64,000 nucleotides of DNA, from assembly GCF_000220395.1 (NCBI RefSeq), contig NW_004086317.1, positions 1 through 64,000 of the forward strand, read 5' to 3'. Position 1 is the first letter of the stretch. The number at the start of each line of letters is the position of its first letter. The DNA comes from Ichthyophthirius multifiliis. Taxonomy: Eukaryota > Ciliophora > Oligohymenophorea > Hymenostomatida. Position numbers and translations under genes: made by a program. The notes below the pieces were generated by a model, which was not told where the DNA came from, did no database searches, and saw only the letters and a program-made list of their open reading frames with translations. Positions 1-12,367 of the stretch are shown piece after piece.

Positions 1-464
1 TAGTAAATAAAATATTTAAATAATAAATATTATTTATTTTTATTAATTTTATATAAATAATTTTTAAAATTGTTAATTTAAATAGAAATTTTAATATTTA
101 TATTTTAATAAAAATAAAAAAAAATTCATTATAAGACATTGTTTATATTTAATATTATTTAATAATTCCATTTAATCTTATTTAAAAAATTTATAACGTT
201 TTTTTACAAATTTTTCTATGCTTTATTTTTGTTTATTTAAAAAAATTCAAGTATAGTATATTGTATAAATTTTTATTAAAATTAAATTCTTATTTATGAT
301 TTTAATACATTTCATATGTTTAATTCGATTTAAGTATTACATATATTATTATTACTATTATTTTCCCAATATAATTATTTGTTATTGTATTAATAAGCAA
401 TTTATTTTATGCTAAATAAAATGAAAAATAAAAAAATATAATAAAAGAATTAATAATCATTATA

Positions 465-504
<40 letters not shown>

Positions 505-721
505 TATATTCATTTATAACTTATTATTATTCTTATTTTATTTTATTTTTATTTTATTTTTATTTAATGTTATAATTTTTTTTGATTAGGTATTATATAG
601 GTTTTTTAGAAAAAATTATTTCTTATTTTTTCATATTTTTTTTACATATTTAAATTAAAAAATTTAAAAATATATTAAAAACTAAATTAATAAATAATAA
701 TATAAAAAAAATTATAAAAAT
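1..721. other. A/T-rich intergenic sequence
   Basis: No coding signal is seen. The stretch is homopolymeric A/T with an ATT trinucleotide run near 469-503 and presumably holds the promoter of the first Skp1 gene. Confidence 0.6.
469..503. repeat. (ATT)n microsatellite
   Basis: Perfect ATT repeat of about 12 units upstream of the first Skp1 copy. Confidence 0.9.
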
Positions 722-1252
722 ATGGAATTAGTAAATTAAATAATTAATAATAATAATAATAGTATATATTTGATTCCCACTTAAAGCAAAAGAATAAATG
801 TAGATTTTCGTTTCAAATAAATTTCAGGTTTAATATTTGATATGCATGAAAATAATCCAGATGAAGATATTCCTATATAAGAAATTACTAAAGAAATGTT
901 AGATACAATAATAAGTTATTGCGAAATTCATAATTGGAACCCTCCTTAAATAAAAAGGCCTTTAAAATCAAATAATTTATAGACAAATTTATGCGAAAAG
1001 GATTATTTATTTATTAAGGATTACAAAATATATAATGATACAAAATTGAGAGATTTAATTTAGGCAGCTTATTATTTGTAGATTTAGAGTCTTTATGATG
1101 TATGTATTTGTAGATTGGCAAGCGAATTCTATTTTGAAAATAATTATTAATCTTTTGAAAAACTTTAATGTATTTTAGGTGTTAAGTAAGATATAAATTT
1201 TAAAGATGATTAAATAATTAAAAATAATCATCCTTGGATATAGAATATTTGA
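722..1252 (+). CDS. SKP1: Skp1-like SCF ubiquitin-ligase adaptor, copy 1
   Basis: Single open frame of 176 residues when TAA/TAG are read as Gln, ending at TGA. The order fits Skp1: an N-terminal BTB/POZ-like part, an acidic DEDIP turn followed by the helix EITKEMLDTIISYC, then the C-terminal helices around LRDLIQAAYYLQIQSLYDV that bind F-box proteins, and a terminal HPWI. Skp1 links cullin-1 to F-box receptors in SCF E3 ligases. Normal length is about 160-170. The first 20 residues are Asn/Gln-rich and unlike copy 2, and the last 40 residues have also diverged, so this may be the less constrained paralogue. No intron is needed. Copy 2 follows 0.7 kb downstream on the same strand. Confidence 0.85.
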
Positions 1253-1929
1253 GATTATTTTTTAAAAAATATGTAAATAAATAATTTATTTAGTAAATTA
1301 TTATTAATAATATAAAATTAATATATTTACTTAAGTGTAAATATTATAAAATTATTAGTTAAATTAAAAATTTTAAAAATTTATATGTTTTTGAATTTTT
1401 AAATATATTTATTAATAAATATTTATTTTATTAAAAAAATATTAAATTATAAAATGTTAAATATAAAAAATATAAATTGAAAGTTTAATAAAAAATATAA
1501 TAAATTATTAAAATTATATATAAAAATTTTAAATAAAATAAAAAAATATTAATAGAAAATAAATTTAATTATAAATATATAATATATATAATATATATAT
1601 ATATAATATATATTTATTATAATTTTTTATACATATTTATATATTAATATATTTTTATATATTTTTGTATTTTTATATTCATGTATATTTATATATACAT
1701 TTTAATTAAAATCTTTAATAATTTTTTTTCTTATTTAATAAAACTTATTAGTTATAAAATATAATACGATTACTAAATTTTAAATATTATATTTATAGAA
1801 ATATAATATTAATATTATTTAATTTAAAAATATTTTAATAAAATAATCCTAATATTAATATATTTATTTTTTTAAATAAATAATTAATTATATAATTACA
1901 ATAAATTAATTAATTTTTTTTTAAAAAAA
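1253..1929. other. Intergenic spacer between Skp1 copies
   Basis: A/T only, with a (TA)n tract near 1580-1612. No coding exon is seen and it does not repeat the sequence flanking copy 2. Confidence 0.6.
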
Positions 1930-2451
1930 ATGGATTTAGAATAAGCAAACAATACAAAAGATATAAATTTAGTTGTATAGGGAGATCAAAAAGTATCTGT
2001 AGATTTTCGTTTTAAAAATGTTTCAGGTTTAATATATGATATGCATGAAAATAATCCAGATGAAGATATTCCTATATAAGAAATTACTAAAGAAATGTTA
2101 AATACAATCATAAGTTATTGCAAAAGACATAATTGGACTCCTCCTTAAATAAAAAGGCCTTTAAAATCAAATAATTTATAGACAAATTTATGCGAATAGG
2201 ATTATTTATTTATTAAGGATTACAAAATATATAATGATACAAAATTGAGAGATTTAATTTAGGCAGCTTATTATTTGTAGATTTAGAGTCTTTATGATGT
2301 ATGTATTTGTAGATTGGCAAGCGAATTCTATTTTGGAAATGATTAATAGTCTTTTGAAGATCTTAAGAAGAACTTAAATGTCACTGAAGATATTACTATT
2401 GAATAAGATGAGAAGATTTAAAAAGATCATCCTTGGATTAGGGATAATTGA
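1930..2451 (+). CDS. SKP1: Skp1-like SCF ubiquitin-ligase adaptor, copy 2
   Basis: Intronless frame of 173 residues with TGA stop. It carries the same Skp1 landmarks as copy 1 (DEDIP acidic loop, IISYC helix, LRDLIQAAYYLQIQSL, terminal HPWIRDN). Its C-terminal helix (SFEDLKKNLNVTEDITIEQD) fits the canonical Skp1 tail better than copy 1, so this is the likelier main adaptor. A 337-nt block (1999-2335) matches copy 1 (800-1136) with no indels and only about 15 substitutions, whereas both ends differ. Confidence 0.88.
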
Positions 2452-2715
2452 TTTTTTTTTTTTTTATTTTATAAATAAATGTTAGTATTTTTCTTTCTTT
2501 CTATTATTATAAATATTTTTATTATTTCTTTTGCTTAATTATATACATATATATATTTTTTTTAATTTAATGATTATATTATTTAATTTCAAATAAAAAA
2601 ATAATATTAAATAAACAATAGATTAGAAAATTTGTTTTTAAAATTATAAAATAATTATATTAGAAATAAGAAAAAAAAGTATTATCATTTAAAAATAAGG
2701 AAAATTTAATTATGA

Positions 2716-3051
2716 TTATTAGAAAATAGTTTAGTTGAATTTCAATCAAATATATAAAGCTAGCAAATTTTTGAATTTTAAAAGTCAAAAAGTTAACCTT
2801 AAATATTATTAAATTATAATGAAAATATCAAAGTATTTGAAAATTAATCTAATTATAGTAGATTTAAGATTTTTTAAAACCAAAAATATATTAAAAATAA
2901 GAATAATAAAAAAATTAATAATAATAATAATTGTGATAATTAAATAAAGAAGAGTAAACTGTTTTTTTATAAAAAAAATAAGTTAATTATAAATAAGAGG
3001 CTATAAATGAAAATAAAAAACTTTTATTTTTTTAATAAAAGAAATTCTTGA
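2716..3051 (+). CDS. Hypothetical Asn/Gln/Lys-rich reading frame (partial)
   Basis: 112 codons open to a TGA, preceded directly by TGA and with no ATG near the N-end, so if real it needs an upstream exon. Composition (polar, Gln/Ser-rich first, then a Lys/Asn-rich tail) is more coding-like than its surroundings. No domain is recognised. TGA-free runs of this length occur by chance in this base composition, so support is weak. Confidence 0.25.
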
Positions 3052-4209
3052 AGTTTAAAATATATTATAATAAGGTAAAAAAAGAAATTATTATTAAAGA
3101 AAAAAAATAAAAATACTTTAAAGTAAAATAATAATAATACAAAAATAAATAAAAAAAAAAATATTAATATATATAATGAATGAAATTTTAAAAATATAAA
3201 AAAAATATTATATATTTATTAAAAATTGATTATAATAATATATTTTAATTTATTTTTTTAATTAAGGGTTTTTAATTCATAATCAGAAAAAAAATTTAAG
3301 CAATCATATATATTTCAACTTTTTTTACATTTTCTGTATAACTCAAATATTTTCCTGTAAATATTTATAAAAAAATTGCATGAATTATAATGACAATTTA
3401 TTATTTTGTTATTATGAATTTAATGCAGTAACTTACTAGTTTTGGTTAACAAGATAAATAAGCCGATTTTTCAAAAAATAGGTTCATTTAATTAAATACA
3501 AAATCTTAATATACAATGTCATTAAAATTTAGAATTTTTTAAATATTTTTTTTTACTTAATGTTTGTATTACAAAAAATTAATGATGTGTAACAAATTTA
3601 AATTTAAATAATTAAAATCAAAAAAATAATAATAAAAATTAGTTTTTTTAAATATTTAGTCTTTAAATTTTAATATCAATGCTAAAAAAAAAGTTTCATT
3701 TATTGATTTTTTTGATTTTTATATATATATAAATATAAATATATTATATTTTAATATATATATTATATATACATATATAATTATTTTATTTCGATAATTT
3801 CATATAATCATAAAAATAAATTTATAAAAATTCTTTTCCATATAAATTTTAAACTTTTATCTAAATCTATTTTCATTTATTTTTAATTTTTCTTTTCAAA
3901 ATTCCTTTATAATAATATTTATATATAGAAAATATACATTTTTCATGTTAATGTATTTATATTTATTTTTTTATTAATTTTTATATTTTATGTTTATAAT
4001 TAAAGTATTTTTAAATTAATAGTTTAAGAAGTAAAGTTATTTCAGAAAAACCATATGTAATCCGAATCAATTATGAATTTTTTTTTTAATTTTCGTGTTT
4101 TTCTTGAAAATATAATGTTTATTATTTATAAAATATTAATCATTTATATAAATTAATTTATAAATTAATTCATGAATATTTTTTAATAAATTAAATAATT
4201 ATTTTATGA
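3052..4209. other. Intergenic A/T-rich stretch
   Basis: No gene recognised on either strand. A slightly less A/T-rich patch lies near 3420-3500 but gives no sustained frame. Confidence 0.5.
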
Positions 4210-4350
4210 AAAAAAAAAATTGAATAAAATTTTTTAAGCAGTACTATTTCTAATTTTTAAACTAATTTTACAAGAAATTTAAAGTTTTCAAGTAGTTAAA
4301 AGAGTATAACTAGTAAAAATAAAGAAGGAGATTAGCTTTGGAATGAATAC

Positions 4351-5687
4351 ATGAAAATAAAAAAATATATAGTGAAAAATAATAGCCAATTAATAACAAA
4401 AAATGAACCTTTTAGGGAAAAATTCTATAAATAAAATTTCAAAAAAGACGGAGTTTTTACTAATGATAAGGTCCAGTGTATTTTGGAAGGAAGGAAAAAT
4501 TGGCTTAGGAAATATTAGCTTTAAAAAAATTCATTTACGCAGTTTTTGTAAGGAAAAAATGTCGATTAGAAAATTATTAAAGGACATTAAGAAGTTATTC
4601 ATCCTTCTCCAATAGATTTTTTATTTAAAAAAGAACAAAAAAAGGTAGTAGCGAAAAATGTGAAAAGCAATGAAGAAAATAAGAATTTTTTAAAATAAAA
4701 ATACTACTTTTAGTAATAAATAAAAGACATTAAGGAAATAAATAATAATTTTAAAGATGAAAAAAGACCGAAAAGTGCTTTAATAACAGTTTTAAGTGAA
4801 TAATATTTATAAAAAGAGAAAAAAAAGATAGAAATAGACCCTATAAGATAAAGAATGAAGGAATTTTTAGAGCATTTTTTAGATGGAGAGTAGAAATATT
4901 TTCGAACATTAGAAAACTAAAAAAAATAGGGAATTATTTAATTTGAAAATAGTGTAAAATGTTGCCAGAAATTTTATTTTAATAATATATATAAACCATA
5001 AGAGAGATTTGTTTAAAAAAACGATTTAAATTTGGAAAAAAGAGTGCTTTGTTTATAATTAAATAGGAAAGTTTAATTGGCTAAAAATATTTTTTTATCT
5101 AAAAAAAATAAAAACATGCACTTACTATGGTTTAGATCTAAAAAAACAACAAAGAAGATGATAAATGGAAAAATAAAAAGATTTTCTCTTTATAAAAAAT
5201 TGATGAAAGGGAAGCTTTTTAAAAGGAAATTTAGTAATAACAATATGAGTTGTAAAAAATTTAGGATAAATTATAAAATGTGAAGAATAAAATTGATTTC
5301 AAAAAATATATTCCCGAATCTCATTTAGAATTTATAAAAAGTATAAAATATGGGGAAATTTAAAAAATATAGGAATTATTAGAAAGATATGGGAATAATC
5401 TCATTCATTCAGCACATGATGAAAAAGGATAATATGGACTACATTGGGCTGGTAAAAGGGGATTTAATAAAATTATTAAACTTTTAATTAAGAGGGGAGG
5501 GAATGTTTTTGTGAAAGATTTTTAAGGGAAAACTCCTTTAGATTATGCTGTTTAATATAATTAAGGGAAGTGTGTTGAAAATTTGAGAAAATAAATGCAA
5601 ATTGTATTAAGTTTAGAATAAAAAATGAAGGAAGAAATGGAAAATTAAAAAATTATTAAAAGTTAAATATTTTAAGTTTAATAATGA
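4351..5687 (+). CDS. Ankyrin-repeat protein with Lys/Gln-rich N-terminal region
   Basis: From the first in-frame ATG the spliced frame gives 423 residues. One intron is required at 5071-5135 (GT...TTTAG, 65 nt, phase 0); without it the frame meets TGA at 5281. The C-terminal third has two ankyrin-like units: HSAHDEKGQYGLHWAGKRG with FNKIIKLLIKRGG, then VKDFQGKTPLDYA. The middle is a charged, probably coiled-coil stretch (KEIQQQQYELQKIQDK). The frame stays open and coding-like upstream to 4210, so the true start may lie in an unseen 5' exon. Ankyrin repeats mediate protein binding; the partner cannot be inferred. Confidence 0.7.
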
Positions 5688-5795
5688 TTTTTTAATTAAT
5701 ATTTTTTCTTTTTTTTTTTTAAAAAAAAATAATATTTCCTTTTTATTTTATTTAAATAAAAAAAATATTAATTTTTTTTTAAAAATTTAAAAAAT

Positions 5796-6242
5796 ATGAT
5801 TGAAAAAAATTCATTAAATATAATTTAACCTTTAAGTTCAGTTCCTTTGTAATTTTTTATTTTATGCGATTTCTATTATTAGCTTTTTTATTTTGCAATA
5901 GAAGGTCTTTTATTCTTTTATAAAGGATATGGATTATATTATCCAGATAATACAATTATTAGAGATATGGCTATTTTAACAATTTTAGCAATTTTATAGT
6001 TCAAAAGATTATAATTAGGGGGTATAGGAAATAAAACAGAATCAAGTAGTTATACAGTAATATTTTTATTAATCAGTTTACCTACTATTATTGGAATAGT
6101 CTATTTTATACAACTTTAAACATATGTTTTATATATTGAATTTATTATCGGAGCTGTTAATTGTGTTATTGTTATAATTGAATGGCTTTTAGGAATAATC
6201 GCTATAAGTTATTTTAAAAGTTATGAAAAATAATAATATTGA
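5796..6242 (+). CDS. TMEM216/TMEM17-family ciliary transition-zone membrane protein
   Basis: Intronless, 148 residues, four hydrophobic segments (about residues 19-45, 57-76, 86-108 and 113-138). It reads like the Transmemb_17 family (TMEM216, TMEM80, TMEM17): SSVPLQFFILCDFYYQLFY at the start, then LLFFYKG..LYYPDNTIIRD, and LQTYVLYIEFIIGAVN near the end, matching the human pattern of PLQ, FLYKG, PYP and LQTYVLRLE. These proteins belong to the MKS/tectonic module at the base of the cilium. Length matches the family (about 145). Assignment to TMEM216 rather than TMEM17 or TMEM80 is not certain. Confidence 0.75.
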
Positions 6243-6254
6243 ATTTATAAATAT

Positions 6255-6904
6255 ATGTATATATATTTAGTTATTTTTAAAAAAATATATATATATAAAC
6301 AAATAGGTTTTTTAAAATATTATTTAGTGTATTGTATATTTTATCATTTTAAAATAATAAATTTAAATAAAAAGTGTATAATAATTATATATTATATAAT
6401 ATTTAATTTATATTATTTTATATATATATTAGTGCTCTTCTTAATAGTAGTTTTTTTAGATGAAAGCAAAAAATAATAAAATTTAAAGTATATTAATAAT
6501 GATCAATTAAGTAGTTAATTTAATCTGTCTATAGATAATTAAATGATATCGTATAAAGTAAATAGTTAGGTTAGTTAATATTAAAGAATAAAATAGTCTA
6601 TATTACTAATCAAGAAACTATATATAAAAAATTGTTCAATGTTTTGGATTTAGAAGATATAAATTGAAGTAAATAAAATAGTTGTTATGATAAATCTTTA
6701 TAAAATAATTACAATTTTGCATAAAAAAGGACTTAAGTCTTTTAAAGATAGAAAACTAATAAAAATACTTATAAGAATTTTTAAATTTCTAATGACTTTG
6801 AACTTATTTTTGATGATACTCATATGTTTATTGTTAATTTTTATAAAACTTAAGAATTCGGTAATTCGAGAAATACTTTCCTTTTAATAATGTGTAAAGT
6901 TTGA
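6255..6904 (+). CDS. Hypothetical protein, uncertain exon structure
   Basis: A frame opens just after the TMEM216-like gene, with a hydrophobic start (about residues 40-60) followed by a polar stretch (DESKKQQNLKYINNDQLSSQ). Coding-like peptides continue in a second frame (TNQETIYKKLFNVLDLED; later ISNDFELIFDDTHMFIVNFY ending at TGA 6904). Joining them needs one or two short introns (candidates around 6570-6602 and 6632-6680). No family is recognised and the 5' end could be intergenic. Confidence 0.3.
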
Positions 6905-7184
6905 GAAAGAAAATAAATGTATTTTATAGAAAAATTATATATAAGAAAAAAAAAAAAAAAACCAATAATAAATGAATGGACTTTTTCTTTAAAAAAAAAT
7001 ATATAATGTTTTATAAATTTATATTAGAGATAATATTTTTTTAATTTATATAAAAAAGCTATTTTTAATTATGTATATTTTTATTTTTATTTATTTCTTT
7101 ATATACAATATTTAGTATTGTTTATTTTATAATTATTTTTTATTAAAAAATAAATTTAAAATAAAAAAAAAATACAATTTTTAT

Positions 7185-7239
7185 GCACTTTGCGGTCCTA
7201 TAGGCAGGTAAAAATAGCTTAAAGGGTGGTTTAAGGTGC
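7185..7239. other. Isolated GC-richer element, possible small structured RNA
   Basis: A 55-nt patch of unusually high G content within A/T-only sequence. It begins with GCAC and ends with GTGC, which can pair, and contains GCGGTCCTATAGGCAGG and GGGTGG. It lies between convergent genes and does not continue any recognised protein frame. Confidence 0.3.
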
Positions 7240-7710
7240 TAAATTAAACTCCATAATTTATTGTAAAATAAATTGAAATTAAATGCATAATTTATTATAT
7301 ATAAATTATAGCTTTTAATTTCACGGAAACAAATATAAATTACATAAGCAAATTAATAATTTTATATTTTAATTAAAACACATATTACTCTATATACCAA
7401 ATCTTAATATTTTTTTATTAATATATATTCAAAAAAAAAAAAAAAAAAATCACAAAATAAATATTTAACATTATAACTAATATTTTTTAATTTTTTTTTC
7501 ATATATAGAAAATAAAAGATTTTTTTATATTTCTAAAATTAATTAAATATCAATTATGTCGAGTTTTTATTTTTTTTTAATATATAATTATAAAAAACTA
7601 TTCATTTATTGTTAATAAAATAAAAGTGTAAATTTAAAATATAAAAAAAAAAAAATGAAAAAAAAAAAAAAAACTAAAACAAAATAATGAAACAAAACAA
7701 AACAAAAAAA

Positions 7711-9264
<1,554 letters not shown>

Positions 9265-9646
9265 TTAGATTTTTTTAATATTTTTTTATTTATATATAAT
9301 TTAATTATTATTATAAATATATTAATTTTTAAAAATATATTATTTTAATAAGATCAGAATATCATTTATTAATAAATAAATATTATTATTTTTTATAAGA
9401 AATAAATAAAAAATGTTATTTTTTTTTTAATATTTTTAAAATAAATAATATTGAAAAGTTTTTTTTAAAAAAATTACAATTTATACAAGCTTTTTTGAAA
9501 AAAAAAAAATTAAACATCTATAAACTAATATATAAATATAAAAAAATTATTTAAAAAAATAAATAAAATAAAATTATACATATTAATACAATCTATCTAT
9601 ATATATAACTTTTTATTATTTTAAATACAAAAAAAAAAAAAAAGTA
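9265..9646. other. Intergenic spacer
   Basis: Pure A/T, no gene seen. It should contain the Rpt2 promoter and the 3' end of the next minus-strand gene. Confidence 0.6.
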
Positions 9647-11143
9647 TCATTTAATCTTTTGTTTTCTTAATTCTTCTATTTCTTATAACTATTTGGGTTT
9701 ATCTGAAGTTCTAATAATCAAATAAAGACAAGTTAAAACCGACCAAACAACAATTGCATATTCAAATACATTATCATTATAGAAATATTTAAAAAATCTT
9801 AAATTTTTGACTTATGTATTAAATATATCTATTAAAGAATAAAAAAAAATAAAAAATAAAATAAAAATACTATCAATAGCAGTTAATCTAGCATATTAAG
9901 AGAAAGCTTTTGCGCAAAATTAACAAACAGCAACACTACATATTAAAACAAGGTTTATATTAAAAAGAAAACTATTCATCCATGTTTCATTCACTTTCAT
10001 TGGATGTAAAGTAAATATAAAAGGAATTCTTAATCCAAATTTAATATTTCCTTTTTGAACACACCAAAGTAAATATAATGATAAAAATGCGAAAAGAGCA
10101 GTCGAAAGAAAACTTACTCCCGATGATTCTAATTCAATAAGCATTTCATTTAAAAAAGGAGCTTTAGGAAATCCATTTATATCACTTGATAATACATATA
10201 AGATTCTAAAGGTTTTTATTTAATATATGTTTATTTATTTTAATTTACATATGTAACCACCAAATAATAGAAACAATAAAAAAAATAACTCCACCTATTA
10301 ATTTAAAAAACCATATAGCTGGATTAATACCTACTATATTTAATTCTAATTTAAAAATTTAATAATCTCTTTCTAAACTTAAAACATTTACTCGAAATTG
10401 ATTTTACATTTTTTTTAATTTATTATTTTCTTTTCTTTTTTGCCAATATCCATCTGCTACGCTTGTTTCTGAAAGTTATCCTATTATTAAAATAAAAATA
10501 TATATGTGTATTTATATATATATACATATATATACATATAATATAATAAAGATATATACTTTTAACTTCTATTCCTTATTCAATTAATTTTTTTGTTTTT
10601 TATTTTAAAATTTCCTTTATTTCATAAGCTTCCTTACTACTTCGCAATTTAGGTTTATTAATAAATTCTTAAATTAAGTCTATAGGGAGTGCAAAAAGTC
10701 CAACTCCTCCGAATAAAACAAATAAAAAATTACCAATAAAACTGGTAAAAGCCATAACATAAATAATAAAGCTAACTTCATATGTAATTGAAATATTATT
10801 ATAATTCATAAGTTTTGAAACTGCACTTTAAACTACTAGTTAATCAGAAGGAACAAAAGGATTTGAACTCGTATTTGTGATGTATTCGATAGGAATGTCT
10901 GCAAATTTTAAATATGCCCATGATATAAAATAGGCTATGGATATAACTATAAAATAACATATTTCCATAAATAAAGCTGATAATAAACGAGATAGAAACG
11001 GCTTCTCATCGTCCGTTTCATACATTAGTTGAGCGAATGGAATTACTATGCTTACCATTATTCCAATTATCATATATATAATTTACCAAAAAACTTCCAT
11101 ATTTAAATCATTGCCATTTCCTCTTTTAAAATATATAGATAGA

Positions 11144-11186
<43 letters not shown>

Positions 11187-11389
11187 TTAAATGTATATTA
11201 ATATTTTTTTTTTATTTACCTTGAATTTGATACATCTAATGGTAAAATTAGTACTTAAGCCCAACTCAAAGTACATCCTATAATCTTTTTATTTTATTAT
11301 TATTTTATAATTTGTTTTAAATTACGACAATTATTTTGCAAAATAACGATGTTCCCCACCCTCTATCATCAGCTATTTATATTTTTAAT

Positions 11390-11422
<33 letters not shown>

Positions 11423-11634
11423 ATATAATTATTTTTTAAATATATGTTATTGACATTATTAAATATAAGTTATTTTTATCATCTTATTTATATGATAATT
11501 TTTAGCATTTATTTAATATTATTTTATATTTTAATAATGTTACGATGACAATATAATATTAGTAAATAAAAGCTTGTAAAAGTGAGTAAAATTGCAATAA
11601 CTATTGATATTATTATTAAAAATACATCAGCCAT
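9647..11634 (-). CDS. LMBR1-like (LIMR family) multi-pass membrane protein
   Basis: Five introns (11373-11543, 11285-11325, 11123-11219, 10481-10559, 10206-10248) leave 519 codons, 518 residues. The N-terminal membrane helix (MADVFLIIISIVIAILLTF) is followed by DRGWGTSLFCKIIVIIGCTL and VLILPLDVSNS, the LMBR1-family signature. Further helices are VSIVIPFAQLMYETDD, FIGNFLFVLFGGVGLFALP before a DLI..FINKPK loop, a cytoplasmic helical part (about residues 250-320), and C-terminal helices. The family includes LMBD1 and lipocalin receptors; in protists the role is unknown. The first intron is unusually long here because of a TA run. Confidence 0.78.
11151..11181. repeat. (AT)n run inside LMBR1-like intron
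   Basis: Alternating AT tract within intron 11123-11219. Confidence 0.85.
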
Positions 11635-11872
11635 TTTTTATATTTATGTATATAATTTGGAAATTTTTTTAATATTTTTTTTCTATAATTTAAGTAATAT
11701 TTTAATTTTATTAATAAATAAATAAAATAGAACAATTAATACATTTTAAAATTAATTGATATATTATTATAATAAATAATTCTAAAAATAAAATAATTGA
11801 TATGAATATGTTGTTTTTAAAATTTATAACTATATTTAAAATTTAATGATTAAATTATAAAATATTTATATA

Positions 11873-11924
<52 letters not shown>

Positions 11925-12367
11925 ATTATTTTATATGATAAAATTAAGGAAATATATTAAACAATGTTTAACATTATTAAAAAAAAAAAGCATAAATTAT
12001 TTTATTTAATAAATTTTTGTTTATAAAATTATTTACAAATCTTTTAAATAAATTTACAAACTAATTATTATTTAATTAGTGTAATAAAAATCGGAATTAA
12101 TTTAAATTTTCTTTTAACTTTAAATTAAATTTTAGTATTTTTAATGACTATTATTTATTAATTAAAATATATTATAAGACAAACTAATCTAAAAAATTAT
12201 CAACATAGCATTATATTTACTGGTTAATATATAATAATTATATAAATTTATAAATATTTATATGTATATAAATTTTTTCACATAAAAATTATAATATTAA
12301 ATCCCTATTTTCTTTTAATCTTATATATAATTACATAAAATAAATATTAATTTTTATTTTATTTTAT
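11635..12367. other. Intergenic A/T-rich sequence with (TA)n
   Basis: No coding signal; (TA)n tract at about 11890-11920. Confidence 0.6.
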
